Assembly: GCF_009829925.1 (NCBI RefSeq)
Contig: NZ_SNVJ01000005.1
Location: 217,541 to 281,540 of the forward strand
Direction: 5' to 3'
Length of the DNA: 64,000 nt
Source of the DNA: Teichococcus coralli
GTDB lineage: Bacteria > Pseudomonadota > Alphaproteobacteria > Acetobacterales > Acetobacteraceae
A model generated the notes under the pieces. That model ran no database searches. It worked only from the letters and a program-made list of their open reading frames with translations, and was not told where the DNA came from. The position numbers were made by a program, and so were the translations under genes. Positions 17,109-25,738 of this stretch are shown in pieces (position 1 is the stretch's first letter; each line of letters begins with the position of its first letter).

Positions 17109-17947
17109 GCATCGCCGTCATTGGCGCTGCCGGGCGCTCGGGTGCGGCGCTCTGCCGCGCCCTGGCCGCGCGGCGCGAGGCCTATGTACCGGTTGTCCGG
17201 CGGCCGGCCGCCTGGCAAGCCCTCGGCCTGCCGGGCGAGGCCCGCCTCGCCGACCTCCGAGACCCGGCCGCGCTACGGGCGGCGCTTGCCGGGGCGGACA
17301 GGATCGTTTCCTGCGCCCATGCGCGCTGGGCGCCCGCCCTCCTGGCGGCGGCGCCGGAGGGAGCGACGATGGTGCTGATGGGCTCCACCCGCCGCTTCTC
17401 ACGCTGGCCGGACGAGCATGGCGACGGCGTGCGCGCCGGGGAGGCCGCCTTCCTGGCGGGGGCGCATCCTGGCGTGATGCTGCACCCGACGATGATCTAC
17501 GGCGCGCAGGGGGAGAACAACGTGCGACGGCTGGCCGCGCTGATGCGCCGGCTGCCCGTCGCGCCACTTCCGGACGGTGGCCGGGCGCTGGTGCAGCCGG
17601 TCCACCAGGAGGATGTCACCGCCTCGCTCCTGGCGGCGCTGGGGCGGAACTGGGCGGCGCCCTCCACGCTGGTGGTGGCCGGACCGGAGCCGATGCCCTA
17701 CCGCGACTTCCTGGCCGCCGTGGCGCGTGCCGCCGGGCTGCGCGCGCCTCCTGTGCTGCCGGTGCCGGCGGCGCCCCTGCGGCTGCTCGCACGGATGACG
17801 CCCCTGCTGCCTTTCCTGCCCACCATCGGGCCGGACGAGATCCGCCGCCTGACGGAGGACAAGGCCTTCGACATCACGCCGATGCGGGAGCGCCTCGGCG
17901 TCACGCCGCGTCCGCTGGCGGAGGGGCTGGCCGCGACGTTTGGCTGA
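17105..17947 (+). CDS. NAD(P)-binding Rossmann-fold protein (atypical extended SDR)
   Basis: A 280-residue protein starting with the dinucleotide loop IAVIGAAGRSGAALCRAL (GxxGxxG). Further features are MVLMGSTRRFSRWPDEHG, LHPTMIYGAQGENN and VQPVHQEDV, a pattern of NmrA/atypical SDR proteins such as NDUFA9-like or nucleotide-sugar-epimerase-like enzymes. A catalytic Tyr-Lys pair is not clear (MIYG has Tyr without Lys four residues later), so it may sense or reduce NADP rather than turn over a sugar. Last gene of the ATGA-linked chain with gltX. Confidence 0.8.
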   Translation: MSIAVIGAAGRSGAALCRALAARREAYVPVVRRPAAWQALGLPGEARLADLRDPAALRAALAGADRIVSCAHARWAPALLAAAPEGATMVLMGSTRRFSRWPDEHGDGVRAGEAAFLAGAHPGVMLHPTMIYGAQGENNVRRLAALMRRLPVAPLPDGGRALVQPVHQEDVTASLLAALGRNWAAPSTLVVAGPEPMPYRDFLAAVARAAGLRAPPVLPVPAAPLRLLARMTPLLPFLPTIGPDEIRRLTEDKAFDITPMRERLGVTPRPLAEGLAATFG

Positions 17948-17965
17948 GGCCACCCGGACGGAATG

Positions 17966-19183
17966 CTAAAGCGAGTAGGAAAGACGTAATCCGATCGCCT
18001 TGAAATTGCGGCTTTCATCAGTCAATAAGAGGTGGCCGTCCTGGTAGTTCAGCATGACCTTCACCATGGGATGGGGATACCAATTCAGCCCGGCGGTCCA
18101 GATCCGCTGCACGCCGCCCTGCAGCGGCCCGTCCCTGAGGTCAGCGACGCTGTAGCGGCCCGCCACCTCCAGCGCGCCCCAATGCCCGGCCGCCGCATCG
18201 AAGGGTTCCGGCGAGCTGGGGCGCTTCCAGGTGGCGGTTTCCGGATCATGGGAACGGGCGGCGCCGATCAGGGTGAAGGACGCCGCGACGTACCAGCCTT
18301 CGCCGTGGCGAGTGCCGCCCCGCGGCGTGTCGATGCCGATGACCTGATACTCCGCCTGCCCGAAGAAGCGCCCTGCCACGCCGGAAAGTTCCGGGCCGGC
18401 CGCCCAGAGGCTGTCTGCTTCGACGTCTCCGGTGTCCAGAAACCGCCGTGAATCCACCCGCAGTTCGGGGTAGCCGCTGAGGCTGGCTTCGTTGTATGCG
18501 CCGTCCTGGCCGGGGCGCCACTGATAGGCGGCGTTGGCGCCGAGCTGCACCAGCATCCCTTCCTGCCGCAGAGGGATTGCCGTGACGCGTCCGGCCACGC
18601 CCCGCTGGCCCCAGCTCTGCGGCTTCGACATCTCGCCGCCGGTGATGTAGGCGGCCATGCTCCACCGGTCCCGGCGCACCTCCAGCCCGGCGGCCTGTCG
18701 CCCGGTGCCGGTCGCGACGTCCGCGGCCAGATCGGAGATCACGGCGCGCTCGATGAAAAGCAGATCGAAGGAGCTGCCGGCCTGCTCCAGCATGTGCTGC
18801 GGCTTGTAGGCGCCGACCCGGACGGTGCCCCAGCCCAGGCCGTCCCAGGCCAATGAGGCCTCGTACAGGTCGCTGGCGTCACGCACGGAGGCGGCGCCGA
18901 AATCCCAGATGAAGGTTGCCTCCAGGTCATGCGGCAGGCTGGCTTCCACGCCGAGGCGGGCGCGCCGGAGATTGGTGCCCGAACGAAAGCCTCCAGGCCG
19001 GTCCTGGTCTCCATAGGCGCCGGCATCGAGGTCCAGCCGCAGCACGGGAGCCAGCTGCACGGCGCCATCCCCCAGGCGCAGCTCGGGCACACCTTCTTCC
19101 GGCCACTCCAGCCCGCTCTGAGCCAAAGTGGCCGAGGGCAGGGCAAGCGTCAGAAGAAGCAGGGGCGTGGCGAATGGGCGCAT
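17966..19183 (-). CDS. Outer-membrane porin, OprO/OprP type
   Basis: A 405-residue beta-barrel. The signal peptide covers residues 1-21 (LLLLTLALPSATLAQ). Amphipathic strands follow, with typical segments LRRARLGVEASLPHDLEATFIWD (in part RARLGVEASL), SFDLLFIERAVISDL, FFGQAEYQVIGI and AAGHWGALEVAGRYS. It ends in an aromatic/hydrophobic strand LRLSYSL. Family members conduct phosphate, pyrophosphate or other anions; specificity here is unknown. It converges on the gltX operon with 18 bp between stops and no clear hairpin. Confidence 0.88.
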   Translation of the reverse strand: MRPFATPLLLLTLALPSATLAQSGLEWPEEGVPELRLGDGAVQLAPVLRLDLDAGAYGDQDRPGGFRSGTNLRRARLGVEASLPHDLEATFIWDFGAASVRDASDLYEASLAWDGLGWGTVRVGAYKPQHMLEQAGSSFDLLFIERAVISDLAADVATGTGRQAAGLEVRRDRWSMAAYITGGEMSKPQSWGQRGVAGRVTAIPLRQEGMLVQLGANAAYQWRPGQDGAYNEASLSGYPELRVDSRRFLDTGDVEADSLWAAGPELSGVAGRFFGQAEYQVIGIDTPRGGTRHGEGWYVAASFTLIGAARSHDPETATWKRPSSPEPFDAAAGHWGALEVAGRYSVADLRDGPLQGGVQRIWTAGLNWYPHPMVKVMLNYQDGHLLLTDESRNFKAIGLRLSYSL

Positions 19184-19238
19184 GGCATTTCCCGGAGCTT
19201 GCGGATCGTTGCTGAAGCTCCCGGAGACGGATCAGGTT

Positions 19239-20612
19239 TCAGTTTTGTAATGTGGCTCGCGTGTCGAGCCGAGGCAGCAGCAGCGCCATCGCGCCAAGGG
19301 GCATCAGCCAGGCGACCCGTGCCTGATAGCGGTGGTGCGGCTTGGAAAGGGCGCCGGTGGCCATGGCGTTCGCCGCGACGCCGACCAGCAGCATCAGGAC
19401 GAAGCCCAGGCGAAGCCGGCGCTCCGCCTCCGGCAGCGTTCCCTTTCCGCTGGCCAGCCTGCGCCAGGCGAGCAGCAGCGCCCCGGCACCGAGCACCAGC
19501 GCCGGGCCTTGCGGCCAGAGAAGGGGCGCGGCCAGGGCAGGCAAGCGGCCCTCGACCTGCGCCGAGCCGTCATGCGCCGCCACTTCCGCCGGGGGGAAGC
19601 CCTGCACCAGCCGGGGCCGGACGGAACTGCCCAGCGCCTGCCGGCTCAGCGTATCGCCGACTTCCGCCTTGAACAGCTGCACCGCCGCGTTGCGCAGCGC
19701 GGCGGCGGCCACGCCGAAAGGTTCGCGTCGCAGCGTCTCGGCAACGATCTGCTGAGCCTCCGGCGCCAGGAGCACCCCGCCCAGGAAGCGGGGGCGGCCC
19801 TGCGCGTCCCGGTTCACCGGGCTGTCCGGCTCCCAGAGAAAGACATCGCTGTCGTCCGGCAGGCGGCCTGCCCAGGCGCAGAGATACCAGCCGCGCTGCG
19901 GGCAGGCGGCGGCGATGGTGCGTGCCGCCGGCCCGTCGGCGATCAACCGCGCCAGCAGGAAGGTGGCGCCATAAGGGGAGAGCGAGGCCTTCCCATGCCC
20001 GGCCGCGTTGGTGCCGACCAGCAGCAGCAGCGCAAGGCCCAGGGGAAGCGCGGCCCACAGCACCGGCGCGAGGCGGCGGGCAACAAGCAGCGTCAGCACC
20101 ACCAGAGCGAGGGCGAGCGGGATGTGCGACAGGTGCGCGGCGATGCCCAGGGTCGCCAAGGCCAGCAGGTAGCCCAGCTCGCCACGCGAAAGGGCGGCAT
20201 GCGGCGCGAAGCCGATCAGGAACAGCGCCAGCACCACCACCGGCGCGAAGACATCCGGCATCAGCAGGGCCGCCACCCAGGGCAGGGCGGTCAGCGCGGC
20301 GAGGCTGGCGCAGAGCAGAAGATGGGCGGCCGGCGTGGCGCCGCCGCGCAGCACGCGCTGGACGAGCCAGAGCAGGTGGGAGACCACCAGCCCCTGCGCC
20401 AGCAGCGGCAGCCACAGCGTCTGCCGCCAGTGGAACAGGTGCAGCAGAGGGCCGTAGATCCAGGGCTTGTCCCAGATCATCAGCGGCTCGACCGTCTGCG
20501 CCAGAAAGGCACCGGTGTCGCTGAACAGGATCGGATAGCGGTTGAGGAAGGCCGGCCAGACCAGCAGCAGCGCCGCCGCCAGGACGGCGGCGGGCGCGGC
20601 CAGCCGCCTCAC
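19239..20612 (-). CDS. Polytopic membrane protein, unknown function
   Basis: A 457-residue inner-membrane protein with roughly ten hydrophobic helices and one large periplasmic or cytoplasmic loop (about residues 225-370) containing Cys, Trp and charged residues (CPQRGWYLCAWAGRLPDD). The layout resembles GT-C-type or hypothetical membrane proteins, but no catalytic signature is certain. The GTG start at 20612 overlaps the moaE stop (GTGA), tying it to the molybdenum-cofactor operon; whether it functions there is unknown. Confidence 0.75.
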   Translation of the reverse strand: MRRLAAPAAVLAAALLLVWPAFLNRYPILFSDTGAFLAQTVEPLMIWDKPWIYGPLLHLFHWRQTLWLPLLAQGLVVSHLLWLVQRVLRGGATPAAHLLLCASLAALTALPWVAALLMPDVFAPVVVLALFLIGFAPHAALSRGELGYLLALATLGIAAHLSHIPLALALVVLTLLVARRLAPVLWAALPLGLALLLLVGTNAAGHGKASLSPYGATFLLARLIADGPAARTIAAACPQRGWYLCAWAGRLPDDSDVFLWEPDSPVNRDAQGRPRFLGGVLLAPEAQQIVAETLRREPFGVAAAALRNAAVQLFKAEVGDTLSRQALGSSVRPRLVQGFPPAEVAAHDGSAQVEGRLPALAAPLLWPQGPALVLGAGALLLAWRRLASGKGTLPEAERRLRLGFVLMLLVGVAANAMATGALSKPHHRYQARVAWLMPLGAMALLLPRLDTRATLQN

Positions 20613-21061
20613 GCCTGCTGCCAGCGGGCGGCCGCGGCGTCGTCGCTGGTCCTGGCCTCCACCCAGCGCTCCCGCCCGTCGGGAAACTCTTCGCGCTTCC
20701 AGAAGGGCGCGCCGGTCTTCAGCCAGTCGATCAGGAAGGCACAGGCTTCCAGCGCGGCGGTGCGGTGGGCGCTGGCGGTCAGCACCAGCACGATCGGCTC
20801 GCCCGGATGGATGCGGCCGACGCGGTGGACCACGGTGCAGCCGGTGAGCGGCCAGCGGGTCTCCGCCTCGGAGGCGATGCCGGCCAGCGCGCGCTCGGTC
20901 ATGCCGGGGTAGTGCTCCAGCACGAGTGCGGCCAGCCCGTCATCCCCGCGGCAGAGGCCGACAAAACTGGCGATTCCGCCCACGTCGGTGCGGCCGGCGG
21001 CCAGCGCCGCCTGCTCCGCCGCCATGTCGAAAGCGCCTTCCTGCACCCGCACCGTGGCCAT
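20609..21061 (-). CDS. moaE: Molybdopterin synthase catalytic subunit MoaE
   Basis: Large subunit of molybdopterin synthase, which inserts sulfur into precursor Z (cPMP) to make molybdopterin. The 150-residue product shows ASFVGLCRGDDG, LEHYPGMTERAL, VVHRVGRIHPGE, VVLTASAHRTAALEAC-like (here VLVLTASAHRTAA), the lysine segment DWLKTGAPFWKREEF and a C-terminal RW segment. It lies 3 bp after moaD and overlaps the next gene. Confidence 0.95.
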   Translation of the reverse strand: MATVRVQEGAFDMAAEQAALAAGRTDVGGIASFVGLCRGDDGLAALVLEHYPGMTERALAGIASEAETRWPLTGCTVVHRVGRIHPGEPIVLVLTASAHRTAALEACAFLIDWLKTGAPFWKREEFPDGRERWVEARTSDDAAAARWQQA

Positions 21062-21064
21062 GGC

Positions 21065-21316
21065 CTAGCCCCCGGTCACGGGCGGAAAGAAGGCGACCTC
21101 GTCGCCCGGCCGCACCGGGTGGTCGGGCGGACAGAACTCCTGGTTCACCGCCGCGCGCACCTGCCGGGCATTGGCGAAGGCGGCGGCATGGCCGGGAGAG
21201 CGCCCGGAGAGCCACCGCATCAGCCCGGCGACATCGGCCACTTCCGGGGGCGGCGAGACCTCCTCCTGGCCAACGCCCACCTTTTGCCGCACCCAGGCGA
21301 AATAAAGGACCTGCAT
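21065..21316 (-). CDS. moaD: Molybdopterin synthase sulfur-carrier subunit MoaD
   Basis: Ubiquitin-fold sulfur carrier of 83 residues. It begins MQVLYFAWVRQKVG and ends FFPPVTGG; the terminal Gly-Gly is the site that is adenylated and thiocarboxylated. AAVNQEF and PGDEVAFFPPV are typical. Stop to moaE start is 3 bp. The pgsA-moaD-moaE order is common in alphaproteobacteria; here a lipoprotein gene lies between pgsA and moaD. Confidence 0.95.
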   Translation of the reverse strand: MQVLYFAWVRQKVGVGQEEVSPPPEVADVAGLMRWLSGRSPGHAAAFANARQVRAAVNQEFCPPDHPVRPGDEVAFFPPVTGG

Positions 21317-21321
21317 GGCGT

Positions 21322-21933
21322 TCAGCGCGGCGTCGGCACCTGCTGCACCGTGCCGTCCGGCTCGATCAGCAAGGTGGTGGCGCCCTGGGGCACGGCGATG
21401 CCGGAACCGCCGCCGGGCCGGTTGTAGGTGCTGTAGCCCCGGCCACCGCCGCTGGTGACGACGGGTCCGCTCGGCGTCGGGATGATCTGGCCGTCGGCGC
21501 GGCGCGGCGGCGGCGCCAGGTCGCGCGGCATCGCCGGCGGTTCGACGCGGACGATGTCCGGCTGGCGCACCACCGTGCCGGGCTGCAGCAGGTCCGCGCC
21601 GGTGGAACTGCCGCGCGGGATGGGCCGGTGCGCCGGGGGGGGCGTTGCCGGCGTGCTCTCCAGCAGGTTCGGATCGCCGAGCGTCGGCCGCCGCTCCTCC
21701 TGCTCAGGGGTCGGCCAGACGTCGCCCGGAACGGGTTGCAGGGGTGCCACCTCCGGCGGCTCGCCGAGCACCCGGCGAACCGTGAGGCTGGCTGGAATGG
21801 CTTCGGTGCGCTCGCCGGTGAAAGACGAGGCGCAGGCGCCCAGGCCGAGCAGCAGTGCCATGGCCGAAACCCCCCCGGCGATGCCCCGCCGCAAGCCCCC
21901 GTTGATCCGCCCGCCGCTCGAAACCTCGCTCAT
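21322..21933 (-). CDS. Predicted lipoprotein, proline-rich
   Basis: A 203-residue protein. The basic N-region and hydrophobic stretch lead to a lipobox LGLGAC near residue 34, so Cys is likely lipidated. The remainder is Pro-, Thr- and Arg-rich and low complexity (PPPRRADGQ, PATPPPAHRP), ending VPTPR; probably a disordered envelope protein. No known domain. ATG at 21933 is preceded by GGAGCGG-like sequence. It is inserted between pgsA and moaD on the same strand. Confidence 0.7.
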   Translation of the reverse strand: MSEVSSGGRINGGLRRGIAGGVSAMALLLGLGACASSFTGERTEAIPASLTVRRVLGEPPEVAPLQPVPGDVWPTPEQEERRPTLGDPNLLESTPATPPPAHRPIPRGSSTGADLLQPGTVVRQPDIVRVEPPAMPRDLAPPPRRADGQIIPTPSGPVVTSGGGRGYSTYNRPGGGSGIAVPQGATTLLIEPDGTVQQVPTPR

Positions 21934-21985
21934 CGACCGCTCCTGGAACTGCTTGCCCGGAAGATGCGACGCGCCCGGGGCCCAC

Positions 21986-22603
21986 TCAAGGGCGGGACAA
22001 TCCCTTTTGCGCGGGATGGTTGCGCGCCGTGTCCTGCGCCTCCGCATGGCGCAGCCCGGCCATCACGTAGTCCCAGCCTGTCAGCAGCGTGAGGGCGGCG
22101 GCAAGCCACAGCATCACCTCGCCGATGGCATTGAGCGGCAGAAACGAAAGATGCAGCACCGAAGCGCCGGAGTCGCCGGCCAGCAGGATGCCAAGCGCGG
22201 TCATCTGCACGCCGGTCTTCCATTTGGCCAGCCGCGTCACTGGCAGGCCAACGGCGAGCCCTGCCAGGTACTCGCGCAGGCCGGAGACCAGGATCTCGCG
22301 CAGCAGGATCACAATGGCGGCCAGCAGGCCGAGCAGGGAAAGGTGCGAGAGGCCGGCCAGCAGCATCAGCGCCGCGCCGACCAGCAGCTTGTCGGCGATC
22401 GGGTCCAGCATGCGGCCGAAGGCGGAGATGAGCTGTCGCTCGCGGGCGATCTTGCCGTCGAAGTAGTCCGTGATGGCGGCAGCCGAGAAGACGGCGCAAG
22501 CGCCGAGATCCGCCCAGGGATGGCGCAGCACGGCCAGCAGCACCAGCAGCGGCACCGCGGCGATGCGGGAGAGCGTCAGGAGGTTCGGCAGATCGGTTGG
22601 CAA
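21986..22603 (-). CDS. pgsA: CDP-diacylglycerol-glycerol-3-phosphate 3-phosphatidyltransferase
   Basis: Integral membrane enzyme making phosphatidylglycerophosphate, precursor of phosphatidylglycerol and cardiolipin. The 205-residue product starts with the family's N-terminal LPNLLTLSRIAAVPLL, followed by the CDP-alcohol phosphotransferase motif: DYFDGKIAR near residue 46, then G and two Asp in FGRMLDPIADK. About five transmembrane helices follow. It lies 24 bp downstream of uvrC on the same strand, a widely conserved neighbourhood. Confidence 0.94.
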   Translation of the reverse strand: MPTDLPNLLTLSRIAAVPLLVLLAVLRHPWADLGACAVFSAAAITDYFDGKIARERQLISAFGRMLDPIADKLLVGAALMLLAGLSHLSLLGLLAAIVILLREILVSGLREYLAGLAVGLPVTRLAKWKTGVQMTALGILLAGDSGASVLHLSFLPLNAIGEVMLWLAAALTLLTGWDYVMAGLRHAEAQDTARNHPAQKGLSRP

Positions 22604-22627
22604 GACGTTCCCTTCCCGGTCGGGCGG

Positions 22628-24634
22628 TCAACCCTTTCCCAAATTCGCCGCGCCGGCGCCAGGGTGGAAATGCTCGTGGATGCGCGCTGCCATCGAAGGC
22701 CCGATGCCCGGACAGTTGCGCAGATCCTCCAGCCCCGCCTGCCGCACGCCGCGCGCCGAGCCGAAATGGTTCAGCAGGCGGCGCTTGATCGCCGAACCCA
22801 CGCCCGGGATCTCGTCCAGCTCCGAGCGGCTGATCGCCTTGGAGCGGCCGGCGCGATGGGTGGTGATGGCGAAGCGGTGCGCCTCGTCGCGCAGGCGCTG
22901 CAGGTAGTAGAGCGTGGGGTCGCGCGGCGGCAGCTGAAAGGGGGGCTTGCCCGCCATGTGAAACCATTCGCGCCCGGCGTCGCGGTCCGGCCCCTTGGCG
23001 ATGGCGACCAGCGGCAGGTCGCCGAGGCCCAGCTCCGCCATCACCTCGCGCGCGGCGGAAAGCTGCCCGGCGCCGCCGTCGATCAGCACCAGATCGGGCC
23101 AGCCCTCGGCCTGGCGCCCCGGGTCCTCCTTCAGCGCGCGGCCGAAGCGGCGCTCGAACACCTCGCGCATCATCGCGAAGTCGTCGCCGCCGCCGCTGGC
23201 CTGCCTGGTGCCGCCACCACCCGCGGCACGGCGGGTCTCGGCCACGCCGCCCGGCACCTCGGCCGCCACACGCGGCGGCACGCGCGGCGCGCCCGCGCCC
23301 TGGATGGCGTATTTCCGGTAGGCATTCTTCATGAAGCCTTCCGGGCCGGCCACCACCATCACGCCATAGGCGTGGCTGCCCTGGATGTGGCTGTTGTCGT
23401 AGACCTCGATGCGCGAAGGCGTCTCGGGCAGGTCGAACAGCGTGCCGACGCCCTCCAGCAGGGCGGCCTGCGCGGTGCCCTCGGCGAGCCGTCGCTCAAG
23501 CGCCTCGCGCGCGTTGGTCGCGGCGTGGTCCACGGCGGCGCGCTTCTCGCCGCGCTGGGGGCGGTGCAGCTCGACCTTGCGGCCGGCCTTCAGCGTCAGC
23601 GCCTCGGCGATCAGCGGCGCGTCCGGCACCTCGTGCGAGAGCAGCACCAGCGGTGGCGGCGGCAGGTCGTCGTAGAGCTGCGTGAGAAAGGCGGAGAGCA
23701 CCTCCTCCGGCGCCGCGTCGTCCTTGGCGTGGGCCGGGAAGAAGGCGCGGTTGCCGTTGTTGCGTCCGCCGCGGAAAAAGAAGACCTGCACGCAGGACTG
23801 GCCGGCGATCTGGTGCAGCGCCACCACGTCGGCGTCGCCCACGCCCTCCAGGTTGATGGCGTTCTGCCCCTGGATATGCGTCAGGCCGCGGATGCGGTCG
23901 CGGATGGCGGCGGCGCGCTCGAATTCCAGCGCCTCGGCGGCCTGCTCCATTTCGGCGGCGAGCTTCTTCTGGACGCTCGGCGTCTCGCCGGAGAGGAACT
24001 TCTTCGCGTCCCGCACCAGGCCGGCATAGTCCTCGGCGCTGATGCGCTCGACGCAGGGCGCCGAGCACCGCTTGATCTGGTGCAGCAGGCAGGGCCGGTC
24101 GCGGCTCTCGAAAACCGTGTCGCGGCAGGAGCGCAGAAGGAAAACCTTTTCCAGCGCGGTGATGGTCTGGTTCACCGCCCAGGCGCTGGCGAAGGGTCCC
24201 CAGTAGCTGGCGCCCTTGCGCTTGTCGCCGCGGTGCTTGCTGATCTGCGGGTAGGCGTGGTCCTCGGTCAGCACCAGCCAGGGATAGGATTTGTCGTCGC
24301 GCAGGACGATGTTGAAGCGCGGCCGCAGCCGCTTGATCAGGTTCGCCTCCAGCAGCAGCGCCTCGGCCTCGCTGCCGGTGGTGATGATCTCCATCCGGCG
24401 GGTGGCGTGCACCATGCGCCGCAGCCGTTCGGGCAAGCGGGCGATCTGGGTATAGGCGACCACGCGCTTCTTCAGGCTGCGCGCCTTGCCGACATAGAGC
24501 GCCTCGCCCTTCGCATCGAGCATCCGGTAAACCCCGGGCGCGAGCGGCATGGTGGCAAGCGCGGCCTCGATGACCACAACGCCTTCCATGAGCGGGGCTT
24601 CGGGAGGCGACACGTCGGAACCTGCTGTCTGCAT
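22628..24634 (-). CDS. uvrC: Excinuclease ABC subunit C
   Basis: Dual-incision nuclease of nucleotide excision repair, 668 residues from ATG 24634. The N-terminal GIY-YIG nuclease has [20 protein letters not shown] (near 30-50). A UVR helical-hairpin domain is near 215-250 ([20 protein letters not shown]). The RNase H-like C-terminal nuclease has [20 protein letters not shown], and two helix-hairpin-helix motifs follow ([25 protein letters not shown]). There is a roughly 40-residue Gly/Ala/Arg-rich insertion before [14 protein letters not shown] at 24691 and an ATG at 24589 are alternative starts; none has a strong ribosome site. Confidence 0.93.
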   Translation of the reverse strand: MQTAGSDVSPPEAPLMEGVVVIEAALATMPLAPGVYRMLDAKGEALYVGKARSLKKRVVAYTQIARLPERLRRMVHATRRMEIITTGSEAEALLLEANLIKRLRPRFNIVLRDDKSYPWLVLTEDHAYPQISKHRGDKRKGASYWGPFASAWAVNQTITALEKVFLLRSCRDTVFESRDRPCLLHQIKRCSAPCVERISAEDYAGLVRDAKKFLSGETPSVQKKLAAEMEQAAEALEFERAAAIRDRIRGLTHIQGQNAINLEGVGDADVVALHQIAGQSCVQVFFFRGGRNNGNRAFFPAHAKDDAAPEEVLSAFLTQLYDDLPPPPLVLLSHEVPDAPLIAEALTLKAGRKVELHRPQRGEKRAAVDHAATNAREALERRLAEGTAQAALLEGVGTLFDLPETPSRIEVYDNSHIQGSHAYGVMVVAGPEGFMKNAYRKYAIQGAGAPRVPPRVAAEVPGGVAETRRAAGGGGTRQASGGGDDFAMMREVFERRFGRALKEDPGRQAEGWPDLVLIDGGAGQLSAAREVMAELGLGDLPLVAIAKGPDRDAGREWFHMAGKPPFQLPPRDPTLYYLQRLRDEAHRFAITTHRAGRSKAISRSELDEIPGVGSAIKRRLLNHFGSARGVRQAGLEDLRNCPGIGPSMAARIHEHFHPGAGAANLGKG

Positions 24635-24683
24635 GGGCGGGATCAATCGCGTGGGGGGCAAGTGGGCACAAGAGGCGAGGAAG

Positions 24684-24718
24684 TTGTCCACCGAACCTGT
24701 GGATAATTCTGTGGATGA
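24684..24718. promoter_or_regulatory. Cluster of DnaA-box-like sequences
   Basis: TGTGGATAA at 24698-24706 is the exact complement of the consensus DnaA box TTATCCACA. TGTGGATGA at 24710-24718 differs by one base, and TTGTCCACC at 24684-24692 by two. An AT-rich tract follows at 24760-24840. The cluster fits either a DnaA-regulated uvrC promoter or part of a replication origin; three sites alone cannot decide. Confidence 0.5.
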
Positions 24719-24819
24719 GAGGGGGGTGAATCCCGCTAAATCACTGTCATTCGTGCGTCACATCACCTTGCCCAAGCTTTAAGCAAAATCCTAAAGCCTT
24801 GAAATCCTTATCTAGGACG

Positions 24820-24834
24820 GAAAAATATCCGAAC
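24820..24834 (-). promoter_or_regulatory. Possible LexA (SOS) box upstream of uvrC
   Basis: On the minus strand the sequence reads GTTC, seven bases, TTTC. The alphaproteobacterial LexA site is GTTC-N7-GTTC, so one base differs. It lies about 190 bases before the uvrC ATG. uvrC is an SOS-type gene, but the distance is long and a single mismatch site occurs by chance fairly often. Confidence 0.35.
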
Positions 24835-25342
24835 AAGCGTCGTCAAGAGCAACTTTGTGATTGACGCGTCCAGGGCGCGTCGGACGTGGGAAAGGCGGTG
24901 GATGATTCCGCGAACGAGCCGATCCGGTCTTCACGAAGCGGCGAAAGTCGCTGGCGGAGCGACATGCCGGGGGCGAGTTGCTGGTACCCTGTTCGCTTCC
25001 CGGGTTCGGCTTCCTGGTGCCGGCTGCATGCCCGTCGCTTGCGGGAACATTTCTGTTTCGGACCTTTCGCCCGTCTTGCTGAGAGGATGCGGGAGCGACC
25101 CGCAGGGCAGTGACAAGGCACTACCCTTAAATTGCATGGCTGCTATGTTAAAAAAGCATGATTGAGTTTGGCGGCGGAAATGTCCGCAGCGCGGATCATG
25201 GCGGCGGTGGAGCAGCAACCCTCGCACCCTCCAGACGCGCTGTCCCATCCGTGGCATCCACGCCTCCCCGCGGCGGCCGGCTCGGCGACGGGGGCCATGG
25301 CAGCGGCTGCCCTGGCCTTGAGCAGCCCTGATACGGAGGGGG

Positions 25343-25738
25343 TCATCGCCGCAGGCGCTCCACTGTCACCCCCACTCCCGCGACATCGGCGATGATGTCG
25401 GGTTTCTCCACCGTCACCCGCGCCGAGACCACCCGGGCATCCGCGGCCAGGAGCGCGCATGCGATGCGCTCCGCCAGCGTCTCCGCGAGACGGACATGAC
25501 CTCCGAGGGCGATCCGCCGCGCGACATCGGCCATCGCCGCGTAGTCCACCACACGCGCCAGGTCGTCGGCGCCGACGCCGTGTGGCGCCGAATCGTCCTG
25601 CGCCAGGAGGTCGAGGTCGATCAGGACGCGTTGCGGCGCCACCTCCTCCTCGGGATAGGCGCCCAGCCGGGCGTTCACGGCCAGGCGGCGGACGAAGACG
25701 CGGCGCAGCCCTCGAGCGGCATCCGGCAGGTGGCTCAT
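25343..25738 (-). CDS. folB: Dihydroneopterin aldolase
   Basis: Folate-pathway enzyme cleaving 7,8-dihydroneopterin to 6-hydroxymethyl-dihydropterin and glycolaldehyde. The 131-residue product shows VRRLAVNARLGAYPEEE (start of the fold), RVLIDLDL, RVVDYAAMA, ETLAERIA and VTVEKPDI with the conserved Lys. ATG at 25738 overlaps the preceding SDR stop (ATGA), which decides the start over an upstream in-frame ATG. Confidence 0.92.
   Translation of the reverse strand: MSHLPDAARGLRRVFVRRLAVNARLGAYPEEEVAPQRVLIDLDLLAQDDSAPHGVGADDLARVVDYAAMADVARRIALGGHVRLAETLAERIACALLAADARVVSARVTVEKPDIIADVAGVGVTVERLRR

Larger units (their letters stand above)
24635..25342. other. Large gene-free region upstream of uvrC
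   Basis: About 700 bases without a gene I can support. The part near uvrC (24690-24840) is clearly more AT-rich than the rest of the window and holds DnaA-box-like and LexA-like sites, described separately. A second AT-rich spot at 25125-25160 contains a run of A (gttaaaaaagc). Short open frames on both strands (for example 24857-25165 plus, 24843-25121 minus, and 25180-25395 plus) lack family features or good ribosome sites. No tRNA, SRP, 6S or tmRNA signature was recognised. Confidence 0.6.

Noticed and set aside
21455..24706. Very long open frame on the plus strand opposite pgsA and uvrC
   Set aside because: It is antisense to two clear genes, has His/Gln/Arg-rich composition typical of a GC-rich shadow frame and no domain.
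24843..25121. Minus-strand 92-codon frame in the gap upstream of uvrC
   Set aside because: No recognisable domain, no convincing ribosome site, Arg/Ser-rich composition like a random GC-rich frame.
25162..25395. Small plus-strand frame overlapping the folB 3' end
   Set aside because: Overlaps a real gene on the other strand, low complexity, no family match; kept only as a mention in the gap entry.
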